32,033 nucleotides of DNA from Clostridiaceae bacterium (GCA_012839385.1 DUNL01000179.1:1-32033), one strand, 5' to 3'. Positions 1-7,950 are shown, numbered from the stretch's first letter. Translations and numbers: made by a program. The notes: generated by a model from the letters alone, not told the origin.

Positions 1-750
1 GATGTTGATGGCGCTGGAGGCGGCTTTCAGCGGTATTTCAACATCGGGGATCTGGGGCAAGCACTCCGAATACCAGATAGTGGCATCCTGCGCTGTAGCC
101 TTACCACCTGCCAGATCATTAATACCTTCAGCGGAAGCAAAAGGACTATCCTTTTTGGTCAGACAGACCATAGTCGCGTAATAATATGGACCGGCAAAAT
201 CTACTTGCTCAGAGCGATCGGCAGTCATCGACTGGCCGGCGATAACCGCGTCATAGGTACCGGTCATCACACCGGGAACCAGCGAATCCCAATCCGTTTG
301 CACAATCTCCAGTTCCCAATCATTGGCCTCGCAGATTCTCTTGGCTATCATCACATCATAGCCGTTAGCGTATGAGCCCGGAACGTTCTCAATCGGAACC
401 GCGCCGTTTGAATCATCATTTTGCGCCCAATTATAAGGAGCGTAGGCACATTCCATAGCGATAGTGAGAGTATTGTCTTCTACACCTGTGGGAACATCCT
501 GCTCAGGATCTTCCGTAGCATCATCCTCTTCAGGGGTATCTTCTTCTGAACCTGTCTCAACATCATCGCCTTCAGAGGAATCATCTTCTCCGTCCGCGGG
601 TTCATTCTGATTGGCATCTGTCTCAACACCATTGCCTTCAGGCGGATCTTCCTCACCATCGGTAGACGGGCTCTGATTCGAACCACAAGCTACCAAAGTC
701 AACATCATGACTACTGCCAGAATTAAGGCAAACCAACTCATTCTTCTCAT
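1..750 (-). CDS. Amino-acid (probably lysine) ABC transporter solute-binding lipoprotein, 3' end outside window
   Basis: Extracellular solute-binding protein of family 3, which captures an amino acid outside the membrane and delivers it to an ABC permease. The frame is open from the ATG at 750 to the window edge (250 codons), so the C-terminus is missing. The start has GGAG a few bases upstream. Residues 1-22 form a lipoprotein signal ending in a lipobox, with Cys in LVACGS. An acidic linker rich in D, E, P and T (about residues 23-80) follows, then the domain begins around LTIAMECAYAPYNW and continues through YDVMIAKRICE and GTYDAVIAGQSMT, typical of the family. The lysine riboswitch directly upstream suggests lysine as substrate; this is inference from regulation, not from binding residues. 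The permease and ATPase genes are not in the window and may lie beyond the left edge. Confidence 0.9.
   Translation of the reverse strand, partial: MRRMSWFALILAVVMMLTLVACGSNQSPSTDGEEDPPEGNGVETDANQNEPADGEDDSSEGDDVETGSEEDTPEEDDATEDPEQDVPTGVEDNTLTIAMECAYAPYNWAQNDDSNGAVPIENVPGSYANGYDVMIAKRICEANDWELEIVQTDWDSLVPGVMTGTYDAVIAGQSMTADRSEQVDFAGPYYYATMVCLTKKDSPFASAEGINDLAGGKATAQDATIWYSECLPQIPDVEIPLKAASSAINI
486..683 (-). repeat. Three imperfect 66-bp tandem units encoding an acidic linker
   Basis: Units lie at about 486-551, 552-617 and 618-683. The two outer-N-terminal units (552-617 and 618-683) both begin CTGTCTCAACA on the plus strand and are clearly related; the third is more diverged. The repeat keeps the frame (22 codons) and encodes a D/E-rich stretch between the lipobox cysteine and the binding domain, for example units ending in EGDDVET and EGNGVET. 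It is probably a flexible spacer from the membrane anchor or through the wall. Confidence 0.65.
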
Positions 751-821
751 CTTTTCTCCATCCTTTCCCTGTCCTTACTACACGGTACAGGCCGACCCTC
801 ACCCGGTCGGAAGGTTTAATT

Positions 822-848
822 AAAAAGAACCGCTTTGTCAAGCGGTTC
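822..848 (-). terminator. Intrinsic terminator of the lysine riboswitch expression platform
   Basis: On the minus strand a 9-bp perfect stem, GAACCGCTT and AAGCGGTTC, closes a 4-base loop (827-848) and is followed by TTTTT at 822-826. It sits between the aptamer and the start codon at 750, the usual position for riboswitch-controlled termination. Confidence 0.88.
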
Positions 849-885
849 AATGGAGATCGGATAATAAAGATTAGTGCCGATGCCA

Positions 886-1047
886 TCGATAGCGCTCCAC
901 AAAAGCTTGTGACAGTTCGTCAGATATTCTCTGCCGACCCAGCAACGTAAGATTAGGCCATCTTCCGCAGCTTCGGCGATTTCCCCTTTCATATCGGCGG
1001 CGACCTACCTTTACCGATACTAGTATTGAAAACCGCGCCTCTATCTA
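886..1047 (-). promoter_or_regulatory. Lysine riboswitch (L box) aptamer
   Basis: Minus-strand sequence contains the conserved L-box landmarks in order: GATAGAGGCGC at the 5' side of P1 (near 1045), GGGGAAATCGCCGAAG, TTGCTGGGTCGG, ACTGTCAC, and GGAGCGCTATC as the 3' side of P1 (888-897). GATAG and CTATC can pair to close the junction. A terminator lies immediately downstream, so lysine should promote termination and shut off the binding-protein gene. Known biology: this aptamer senses lysine and controls lysine biosynthesis or transport. Exact helix limits were placed by eye. Confidence 0.9.
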
Positions 1048-1067
1048 AAGCGATTCAATTCTGTAGC

Positions 1068-1096
1068 ATACTAACATTAAGAAATAAAACTGTCAA
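1068..1096 (-). promoter_or_regulatory. SigA-type promoter for the lysine riboswitch transcript
   Basis: On the minus strand a perfect -35 TTGACA (1091-1096) is separated by 17 bases from -10 TAGTAT (1068-1073). The predicted transcription start near 1061 is about 15 bases before the aptamer, as expected. Confidence 0.82.
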
Positions 1097-1197
1097 ATGA
1101 CTAAAATATATTCACTTTAGTTGACATTGTATATTCAAGTTTATTTGATAAAAATTTCTCTTTGTTGATCAAAAAATCGTTTATCCTATTTTAGCCT

Positions 1198-1488
1198 TTA
1201 CCTCTCACCTTCATCAGCTAGATTTCCTTTATCAGGAGTTAAGGCCTTTTCTCCCGCAAGATACATAGTCAAAAGTCCAAAGAGAATGAGTATTGTTGAA
1301 GCATATATAATTGCCGGGATAAAAGACTCATAAACCCACTGGCAGATTAAGGCAGCCGTTTCTCCTCCAATAATTATGGCTATGACATAAGTAAAGAATG
1401 TAAGTCCGCCACTAAAAAGAACAATCATGATTCCATAGCCGAATATCATTCTAAATATCTCAGAAGCTCTTCTGCTAAATTCCTTCAT
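1198..1488 (-). CDS. Small two-helix membrane protein paired with the TRAP large permease (DctQ-like role proposed)
   Basis: A 96-residue protein with two clear hydrophobic segments, about residues 14-40 and 50-75, and a charged C-terminal tail. It begins 12 bases after the stop of the TRAP large permease and has a GGGGGAGAG ribosome site, so the two are almost certainly cotranscribed. The position matches the small DctQ subunit of TRAP transporters, but DctQ is usually about 150-200 residues with four helices. I see no DctQ signature beyond size class, hydrophobicity and neighbourhood. It could be a reduced DctQ or an unrelated stabilising subunit. Confidence 0.7.
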   Translation of the reverse strand: MKEFSRRASEIFRMIFGYGIMIVLFSGGLTFFTYVIAIIIGGETAALICQWVYESFIPAIIYASTILILFGLLTMYLAGEKALTPDKGNLADEGER

Positions 1489-1500
1489 ATACTCTCCCCC

Positions 1501-2865
1501 TTATAAGCCTAAAATCGGAAGCCAGCCCATTAGAACAATAACTTCCATTACAAATTGTAAAAGAACCCACCACAAATTATTCTTGAATGTTTTTCCGAAA
1601 TCAGATTCTGCCAAAGCCATTCCAGCATACATGCCAAGCCCTAAAGGTGGCGTAATCCCACACATCACACCACAGATACATGGAAGCATCGCTGCCGCTA
1701 AAATGGGGTTTACACCAACAGAAGCTAAAGAAGCAATGAACACTGGTCCAAACATAACAACTAAGGAGGAACCGGGAATCACCACTCCGAGAAACGCGGT
1801 AATAAGACATATAATTACGACTAAAGAAAATTTGTTTAAATTTAATCCTTGTAGAAATACTAGCATTTCATCAGTCAAGCCAAGATCTTTAAACATAGCG
1901 CCAATCATATAGCCAAAAACGCAGACTCCGATAGGCGGAACAATCGTCCTCAAGCTATCGGAAAACATTTTCGCGATAGCATGAGGTGTGACCTTGTTTT
2001 TATCATCAGTAATAATAACCGCATAGATTGAGGCAAGTCCACCGATAAAAATTAACAAACTCTTAGACATGCCGTTTGCGCCACTTTCTCCAAGTCTTGC
2101 AGTAATAAACGTTGACTTAAATAAATTGTCTAATACAAATGGGAGTATAATTATGACTGGTAGCAAAAGACCCCGCCAACCAGTCCTTAGCGTACTTTTA
2201 AAACTAGGCAGTTCCTCTTTTGGCATAGATTTAACCTTATAGTATTTGCAAAAAGCGAATACAGTAAGTAGTCGTTGCAATATAAACCAGAAGGAACAGC
2301 CCCACATTACAATCCAAAATTGCCCCTGAGTAATAAAATTTTCTCCATAAGCTGTCATGCCCGTTAAAGCGCCAAAAGCTGCTACAATATTCCCTGAGGG
2401 CGGGATCATATTCCCAAGATAGCTTGCGTTACTTTCTATGTTTGCGGCAAGTTCGGGGGGAAATCCCGATCGCTTCATAGCAGGAATAGTGATTGATCCG
2501 GTAGCCATAACATTACCAGGTCCAGAACCGGACAGGGATCCCATAAAAGAACTGGCGACAACAGCGACATAACCCGGACCTCCAGAAATCCTGCCAAGAA
2601 GAGAAAGTATGACCGCTATCGCGCTATCAATAATTTTAGTCTTGGTAAGAATAATGGACATTGTAATAAATGCTGTCATTGAATAAAGTAGCGGTGTATT
2701 CAGAGCAACATCTATATAATTTCCTACTTTGTTAATAGATCTAGTAATTATCAAAAGGATAATGAAACTAATTAGAACAGCTTCATAGATTGGTCTCCTA
2801 AAAAGAAAAAACCAAACAGCAATCACCGCTAGCATAATTCCAAGATAAATCAAAATAGATGGCAT
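1501..2865 (-). CDS. TRAP transporter large permease (DctM-like, TAXI-type flavour)
   Basis: A 454-residue polytopic membrane protein with about 11-12 hydrophobic segments. The region around residues 90-160 holds the conserved stretch SSFMGSLSGSGPGNV, then SITIPAMKRSGFPPE and NMIPPSG. This is the hallmark of TRAP large permeases, closest in style to the TAXI-associated type. A second signature near residues 360-415 (VIPGSSLV, then GITPPLGLGMYAG) mirrors the first half, as expected for the inverted-repeat fold. These are secondary, ion-gradient-driven importers of organic acids. Start ATG at 2865 has GAAGGGA upstream. No DctP or TAXI binding protein is in the window, so the substrate is unknown; a carboxylate tied to the neighbouring pathway is possible but speculative. 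Confidence 0.85.
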   Translation of the reverse strand: MPSILIYLGIMLAVIAVWFFLFRRPIYEAVLISFIILLIITRSINKVGNYIDVALNTPLLYSMTAFITMSIILTKTKIIDSAIAVILSLLGRISGGPGYVAVVASSFMGSLSGSGPGNVMATGSITIPAMKRSGFPPELAANIESNASYLGNMIPPSGNIVAAFGALTGMTAYGENFITQGQFWIVMWGCSFWFILQRLLTVFAFCKYYKVKSMPKEELPSFKSTLRTGWRGLLLPVIIILPFVLDNLFKSTFITARLGESGANGMSKSLLIFIGGLASIYAVIITDDKNKVTPHAIAKMFSDSLRTIVPPIGVCVFGYMIGAMFKDLGLTDEMLVFLQGLNLNKFSLVVIICLITAFLGVVIPGSSLVVMFGPVFIASLASVGVNPILAAAMLPCICGVMCGITPPLGLGMYAGMALAESDFGKTFKNNLWWVLLQFVMEVIVLMGWLPILGL

Positions 2866-2903
2866 ACTGCTATCCCTTCATTAATGAAAAGTGTCGATGA
2901 TTT

Positions 2904-2933
2904 ATTATACGTAATTAACATCTAGTTGCACAA
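2904..2933 (-). promoter_or_regulatory. Candidate promoter for the TRAP permease pair
   Basis: Minus strand -10 TATAAT (2904-2909) with a -35-like TTGTGC (2928-2933) at 18-base spacing, about 40 bases before the start codon. Two copies of TTACAATT lie just upstream and may bind a regulator. The -10 is strong, the -35 only moderate. Confidence 0.55.
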
Positions 2934-3053
2934 ATTGTAAGAGATTAATTGTAATCCAGATTAACTGTTAAATTTAAGTCATCCTGTGTGGTCAATTTCA
3001 GTCTAGCAGTCACACTTAGGAAAATTTATAAGAAACTAGCAATAGTTATTAGC

Positions 3054-3758
3054 TTATATTTTGTGTCTTGGTCTAGTCTCATTTAAATTCTTACCATCAA
3101 ACTTTACACGATCTGAATTTGTACGCATTTCACTTTTTGAAAATATTATTACAAATGTTTTGAGTAACATACGTACATCAAGTAAAAAACTAACATTTTC
3201 TACATAATATATGTCACTCTCAAATTGAATATTCCAAGTCCATGATTTCGAAGTCAACTTATGGTTTCCATCAATTGGCCAACATGCCAATCCAGGACGT
3301 ACACTATGTCTATATTTATGTCGCTTGTTATACAGAGGCAAATAATCTAACATCAATGGTCTGGGCCCTATTATTGACATTGAGCCATTTAAGATATTAA
3401 ATAAACTAGCTAATTCATCAAGTGAGGTTCGTCTTAATAGTCGCCCAAAGGGAGTTATTCGCTTGCTGGGGTGTAGTAACTTACCACTGGAATCAGTCTG
3501 ATTTGACATGGAGCGGAATTTATAAAGACTAAAAATTTTGCCATTTAGTCCAGGACGTTTATCAATATAGAGTATGGGAGGCCCATGAAAAACTAATTCT
3601 AATACCGTTATAACTAATAAAAGCGGACCTAAAACAATAATTGCCAAAGCACTAAAAAAAACATCTAGAAGTCTTTTAATATATATCGAGTATATTGTTT
3701 TTTTAACATTTGGAATGTCCTCTCTAATTTCCATATGAACCGTATTACAATTATTCAT
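3054..3758 (-). CDS. Sugar transferase, monotopic phosphoglycosyl transferase (PglC/WcaJ C-domain type)
   Basis: Transfers a sugar phosphate from a nucleotide sugar to undecaprenyl phosphate, starting a lipid-linked glycan at the cytoplasmic membrane. Using the ATG at 3758 the protein has 234 residues, normal for the family. A longer frame to 3869 would overlap the upstream gene; AAAGG precedes 3758. Visible motifs: KRLLDVFF plus a hydrophobic re-entrant helix (28-58), FSLYKFRSM (77-84), and the catalytic Asp-Glu pair in TSLDELASLFNIL (D114, E115) followed by SIIGPRPL. The region normally reading like RPGITGWAQVNGRN instead reads RPGLACWPIDGNH, a marked departure. It follows an ATP-grasp gene of the sugar-transfer-associated family by 40 bases. 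Function as the initiating transferase is likely, activity somewhat uncertain. Confidence 0.85.
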   Translation of the reverse strand: MNNCNTVHMEIREDIPNVKKTIYSIYIKRLLDVFFSALAIIVLGPLLLVITVLELVFHGPPILYIDKRPGLNGKIFSLYKFRSMSNQTDSSGKLLHPSKRITPFGRLLRRTSLDELASLFNILNGSMSIIGPRPLMLDYLPLYNKRHKYRHSVRPGLACWPIDGNHKLTSKSWTWNIQFESDIYYVENVSFLLDVRMLLKTFVIIFSKSEMRTNSDRVKFDGKNLNETRPRHKI

Positions 3759-3798
3759 TACAGAAAAACCTTTCTCAAACAATGCTATAGTTACAAGA

Positions 3799-4968
3799 TT
3801 ACTCCTGACTACACATATATGCATTATAAAATTCGTTGCCATTATACTCATATAGTCCTTTGTGAGCAAAAAACTTTTCTATTTTCTCATTAGCTAATAC
3901 GGGCCCACAAAGAACTTGCGCATAATCCATAGCGGGGTGAGAGTTTATTTCACAAAGTTTCATTCCATCATCAGTAATAATTATATCTAGGCCAAGGTAA
4001 TCAAGCGAAGATATATGCTGACATATACTCATTATTTTTCTTTTAACTAAAGGCCAATTTGGCAATCCTAATCCTTTCCAAATTATATTAGTATCTGGAT
4101 GACCATGATTAATCCATTTGCCTTCTGGACAAAATCTTTTATATCTAATGCCAAAATTATAATATTCTCCACTATCAAAATCAAAACCTACACCAATGCC
4201 GCCTGAAGAAAGGTTACTTGCCCCACCAGAAATAGATGTTCCGAATCTAGCAAATGATATTGCACATGACCATGTATGTGGTGCATAGATGTCTAACTTA
4301 GGATCCTTAACCATAATAACCCTTAAGGTACATTCGCTTTTTCCCCATATCAGTGTTAAATTTTTATGTTGCTTTATATATTCAGTAATTATATAATTAC
4401 GCATAGATTTTTTAATTTTACGGAATCTTTCCAAATCAGTTACTTCATTATTTTCTTTCAACTGCCCTTCTTTGCACTCTAACTTAATAAAACCAAGTCC
4501 TCCTGATGTTCCAGAGTTTGGCTTCATTGCTAAAACACCTTTATTCTTAAGTAGGTTTATTAGAAAATCTTTATCCTTTTTTATATTAGTTGGGGCATCC
4601 ATAAGATAGGTAAAGCTACCATCATTCTCTACATAAACATAGTATTCCGGCATAGTACTGGCACAGTCATTACTGTTAAGTACATATTTTAATGTGGTTT
4701 TATCTAACCATTTTTTAAAATGGTTATTCATCGGATGCAGCATAAAATAGTTAAAGTCTGGAATATAATATTTGTAATTGTCTTCATTCAAACCATACAG
4801 TTCAATTCTGCCAGGGAAAAAACCTCTCTCCAAGGCCCAACGTTTTTCTTCATCAGAAACTACAAAAGATTTTTCATCATCCGCTAATTTCTTTACAAAC
4901 ATTTTTGACCATTTATAATCCATTCCTAATTCTCTAATCTTACTTAGCAATACTTCATAGTTAGTCAT
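3799..4968 (-). CDS. Sugar-transfer-associated ATP-grasp protein
   Basis: A 389-residue ATP-grasp protein resembling the family often found beside sugar transferases (Pfam name ATPgrasp_ST). ATP-grasp enzymes activate a carboxylate as an acyl phosphate and ligate it to an amine or other nucleophile. Visible elements: MKPNSGTSGGLGFIKL (about 149-164), typical of the flexible ATP-binding loop with its lysine; LRVIMVKD and a glycine-rich SSGGIGVGFDFDSG in the central domain; and LCEINSHPAMDY near the C-terminus, matching the metal-binding acidic plus Asn motif. Start ATG at 4968 has AGGAGA. It sits directly upstream of the sugar transferase, so it may modify the lipid-linked sugar, for instance by adding an amino acid or acyl group. 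The substrate is unknown. Confidence 0.75.
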   Translation of the reverse strand: MTNYEVLLSKIRELGMDYKWSKMFVKKLADDEKSFVVSDEEKRWALERGFFPGRIELYGLNEDNYKYYIPDFNYFMLHPMNNHFKKWLDKTTLKYVLNSNDCASTMPEYYVYVENDGSFTYLMDAPTNIKKDKDFLINLLKNKGVLAMKPNSGTSGGLGFIKLECKEGQLKENNEVTDLERFRKIKKSMRNYIITEYIKQHKNLTLIWGKSECTLRVIMVKDPKLDIYAPHTWSCAISFARFGTSISGGASNLSSGGIGVGFDFDSGEYYNFGIRYKRFCPEGKWINHGHPDTNIIWKGLGLPNWPLVKRKIMSICQHISSLDYLGLDIIITDDGMKLCEINSHPAMDYAQVLCGPVLANEKIEKFFAHKGLYEYNGNEFYNAYMCSQE

Positions 4969-5116
4969 AAGTTTCTCCTACTGTTTTTGTTGCATATAAA
5001 TACAACACTCAATATTCTAACAACAGAAAGAATTTGTATAATAAAACTGTACGTCAACAACTCTTTTTCTGTCTAAAAATCTTTGCGTCTAATAACAATA
5101 ATGATGTCTAATTATA

Positions 5117-5540
5117 TCACTGAATTCTGATAGTTACTGTCATGCTAGAATTAAATGACCTAAAGATTTTTGATTTATTCTTTAAAAATAATTGTATGGT
5201 AAGCGTCAATTCCCTTAACAGATCCGTGTAACCCAAGGACAGTTTGATATTGTCTTTGGACTGGTAATCATTTAGTGCTTCAGTTGCTCTATCACGCTTT
5301 GGATGCTCTTCAAGCTTACACCGGACGAAATCTCTAATTCCAGATCGCCGAGGCAAATCTGGATTGCGATTACATACTTACGGCTCTCAGGATCTGATTC
5401 CGGTAAAGTTGAGAGACAGACTTCTTCCTTAGACAGGCGGCGCTATATGGATTGCAGCACTTGTTTCTGGCGATAATATTAGGTCACCACGGAATAGTGT
5501 TACTGTTGACACCATTCTTCCACGGTTTTCCCTTGGATTT
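5117..5540 (-). pseudogene. Decayed IS66-family remnant (orfA and orfB pieces)
   Basis: Minus-strand translation from about 5535 gives GKTVEEWCQQ, stop, HYSVVT, stop, YYRQKQVLQ, stop, then an open stretch to LKH and stop near 5285. This resembles IS66 TnpA, which has EWC...YYYR..K motifs and a C-terminal LEI-type domain. In the next frame, around 5290-5117, LNDYQSKDNIKLSLGYTDL matches the start of IS66 TnpB, which typically reads M-L-N-D followed by I-L-A-GYTDLRK. The orfB start codon reads GCA instead of ATG, and homology fades after FNSSM. Three in-frame stops, a lost start and no orfC show it is dead. No terminal inverted repeats were found by eye. Confidence 0.7.
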
Positions 5541-5921
5541 TTGTTGTCGTGTCTCTTTATACCGTACATTGAAGGTTTAATTTTTTCAGTATGTGGTAAG
5601 ATTCGTACTCATATCAAACGCCAGGATCGTAGATTTTTGAGATCTATTTGACCCCTTAAGGGGGCTTAAGACATATTAAGACAGCTAACTTTCATCCATT
5701 CTTACCGATTATGGACCACCAGTACAGTCACGGCTAGATTTGTCTCTTTTTAGCTAGCTAAGGAATAAGAAAATATTTTAAAAACAGTCTTGTAAATTCC
5801 TATCTTTGTACATACTACGTCAGCAACTGTGGAAGATGTTTCACAATCCAGTAAAAAACACGTCTAAACAATGAGTGATTCATTTATATGTTACTGATAA
5901 CTAATACTTCACAGCCTTTTT
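5541..5921. other. Non-coding stretch between the IS66 remnant and the aminotransferase gene
   Basis: No convincing open frame on either strand. It contains a 12-bp palindrome and three TTAAG boxes at 10-bp spacing (listed separately). It probably includes the 3' untranslated end of the nine-gene operon and further transposon debris. I saw no clear intrinsic terminator. Confidence 0.5.
5652..5683. repeat. Palindrome CCCCTTAAGGGG followed by phased TTAAG boxes
   Basis: A perfect 12-bp palindrome at 5652-5663 overlaps the first of three TTAAG boxes, at 5656, 5666 and 5676. The last two are part of a direct repeat TTAAGACA (5666-5673 and 5676-5683). Ten-base spacing puts the boxes on one face of the helix. 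Function unknown. Confidence 0.45.
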
Positions 5922-7091
5922 TCAATCGTTAGAAGAAATACAGTCCTTAATAATTGTAGCAATCAAGTTAATCTCTTCTCGCGTCAAAGCATCCCCACTG
6001 GGTAAGCATAAAGATTTGGTGAAAACTCTTTCACTAATACAATTTTCTAAACCTATAGCATCTTTTCCATTAATAAATCTTTCTTCATCCATAAAGAAAG
6101 TTGCCTCACTAAACAATGGTTGCATATGCATTGGTTTCCATGACGGGCGAGCTTCTATCTTTGCTTCTTTCAATACCTCAACAATCTGTCCCGCACTAAC
6201 TGGGCTGTCTTCAAAACACAAAACATTTAACCAGTGATTGCTACCCCCTAACAAATCACTTTTAATATACACTGGCGTATCTTCAAAAGATTCTTTGTAG
6301 GCATTGAAAATATTCATGCGTCGACTTAATTTGTCCGGCAAGATACATAATTGGCCACGTCCGATCGCCGCACATACATTGCTCATACGATAATTGAATC
6401 CAGTCTCCTCATGCTCATACCAAGCAACAGGTTCACGGGATTGTGTTGACCAAAATTGCATTTTTTTGATGGCTTCACAGTTATTGGATAGCACCATACC
6501 GCCACCGGATGTAGTTATAATTTTGTTACCATTAAAACTCAGAATAGAAATGTCACCAAAGGAACCACAGCGCTTACCTTTATATTCTGAACCCATTGCT
6601 TCCGCGGCATCTTCTATTACGGGTACACCATACTTACGGCAAATTGGTAGAAGTTTATCCCAGTCCGCCGATTCTCCATATATATCACAAATGATGACCG
6701 CTTTAGGCATCTTATTATTTTGTTCTGCCCAAGTAAAGGCATTCTCTAATGCAATAGGACTCATATTCCAAGTATCTAACTCAGAATCAATAAATATAGG
6801 TATTGCTTTTTCATAGAGAACTGGATTACAAGTGCCAATAAAAGTGAAGTCCTGACAAAAAACATAGTCATTTGCTTGAACTCCAAAATATCTAAGAGCA
6901 AGATGAATGGCAGCTGTTCCTGATGTCAGAGCAAGCGCTGATTTAACCCCTATATAATCCGAGACTTCTTGTTCAAAAGCTTTTATGTGGGGACCTACCG
7001 GAGCGATCCAATTACTGTCAAACGCGTCTTGAACAAATTCACGCTCCCTGCCACCCATAAATGGTGGAGATAAATATATTTCGTATGACAT
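5922..7091 (-). CDS. DegT/DnrJ/EryC1/StrS aminotransferase (PglE/EpsN-like)
   Basis: PLP-dependent aminotransferase, 389 residues, of the family that aminates keto-sugars attached to nucleotides. It opens with LSPPFMGGRE and NWIAPVGPHI, the pattern of PglE/EpsN-type enzymes that make 4-amino sugars such as the bacillosamine precursor. SGTAAIHLAL (57-66) binds the cofactor phosphate, VIEDAAEAMGS holds the Asp that contacts the PLP ring nitrogen (D161), and SFNGNKIITTSGGGM carries the Schiff-base lysine K190. All key residues are present, so it should be active. Start ATG at 7091 has AGAGGA upstream. It is the last gene of the nine-gene operon, 13 bases after the fumarase alpha-like gene. In this operon it might instead aminate a small-molecule aldehyde or ketone, but the sequence favours a sugar substrate. 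Confidence 0.9.
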   Translation of the reverse strand: MSYEIYLSPPFMGGREREFVQDAFDSNWIAPVGPHIKAFEQEVSDYIGVKSALALTSGTAAIHLALRYFGVQANDYVFCQDFTFIGTCNPVLYEKAIPIFIDSELDTWNMSPIALENAFTWAEQNNKMPKAVIICDIYGESADWDKLLPICRKYGVPVIEDAAEAMGSEYKGKRCGSFGDISILSFNGNKIITTSGGGMVLSNNCEAIKKMQFWSTQSREPVAWYEHEETGFNYRMSNVCAAIGRGQLCILPDKLSRRMNIFNAYKESFEDTPVYIKSDLLGGSNHWLNVLCFEDSPVSAGQIVEVLKEAKIEARPSWKPMHMQPLFSEATFFMDEERFINGKDAIGLENCISERVFTKSLCLPSGDALTREEINLIATIIKDCISSND

Positions 7092-7104
7092 TATTAGTTA
7101 TCCT

Positions 7105-7950
7105 CTATAAATCTATACTTGCAACTCTTGGCTCAACACAGCAACACGGGCATACACTTACTATTCTAACTCCACTTGCCCGTTGAGGGCCAACACGCAT
7201 GAAAGTAGCCAAAACTGAAGTATTCCCACCAAGACCTATTGCACCTAGTTCATATTCATTTACTCTTTTTGTTATCTGTTTTTCAAGTTTACTCTGCACA
7301 TTATATTTCCCATAAATCTGTGCCTCTATCATCAATGAAGTAGCTTCAAAGTGTGACCGGCCAATACCAATCGCTAGAGTACATGGGGAGCACCCTAGCA
7401 TTTTGACACCTTCTTGGGCCCAAGAGACAATTTCATCTTGAACGGCTCCTATACTATGTTGATGATAGATTCTGTATGTTTTTCCACGAATAGCAGGGCC
7501 ACCTCCAAGCAGTAAAATATGCAACCTGAGAATATCGTCATTAACCAACTTGACCAACAAAGGGGCGGCAGGAACAGATGCGGGATCGGGGTCTAATCCA
7601 CCTGACTGGTCAATTCTTTGTTCCTCATTGCCAAGGATACTCATAGGCCTGCCAGGTAACATACTTAAACCCTTCTTTACACCTTCATGAATAGCTTCCA
7701 AAATACTACCGGTTAAAATACGGTTTTCCCCGACCTCCAACATAAGATGAGGAATGCCGGTATCATCACAAAGAGGGCTCTTATTTTTTTCCGCCACGAT
7801 AGCATTCTCCAAAATGGATTCTAACACCCATTTAGCGTTCTCATTCGTTTCCTTCTTAATCGCCTCTCGATATATCTGTTTTTTATCTTCACGAAATGTT
7901 GACCCTGCCGTGACTAAAGTATCTCTAACTTTTTCAGCTATAGAAGTCAT
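7105..7950 (-). CDS. Fumarase/tartrate dehydratase alpha-subunit-like protein (class I, Fe-S)
   Basis: 281 residues, the usual size of a stand-alone alpha subunit of class I fumarase or L-tartrate dehydratase, whose 4Fe-4S cluster binds and dehydrates a hydroxy-dicarboxylate. The three expected cysteine sites are present: PLCDDTG (C61), LGCSPCTLAIGIG (C187, C190) and SVCPCCCVEPR (C267-C271). The last is unusual in having four cysteines in five residues. The segment that in typical members reads GGGSEN or GGGCTLPG is LLGGGPAIRGKTYR here, and the C-terminus is short, so the substrate is likely not plain fumarate or tartrate. Its ATG overlaps the beta-subunit stop (ATGA), implying translational coupling and a heterodimer. 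A housekeeping fumarase is a weaker alternative given the operon partners. Confidence 0.82.
   Translation of the reverse strand: MTSIAEKVRDTLVTAGSTFREDKKQIYREAIKKETNENAKWVLESILENAIVAEKNKSPLCDDTGIPHLMLEVGENRILTGSILEAIHEGVKKGLSMLPGRPMSILGNEEQRIDQSGGLDPDPASVPAAPLLVKLVNDDILRLHILLLGGGPAIRGKTYRIYHQHSIGAVQDEIVSWAQEGVKMLGCSPCTLAIGIGRSHFEATSLMIEAQIYGKYNVQSKLEKQITKRVNEYELGAIGLGGNTSVLATFMRVGPQRASGVRIVSVCPCCCVEPRVASIDL

Noticed and set aside
653-886. 77-residue minus-strand frame across the riboswitch leader and the start of the lipoprotein gene
   Set aside because: It runs through the terminator and the lipoprotein signal in another frame and has no family resemblance.
3759-3869. Longer N-terminus of the sugar transferase
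   Set aside because: It would overlap the ATP-grasp gene by 71 bases, has no ribosome site, and the family normally starts near the KRLLD helix.
5117-5356. 79-residue protein as a genuine gene
   Set aside because: It is the out-of-frame piece of the IS66 orfB remnant; the start is in another frame and the upstream part has stops.
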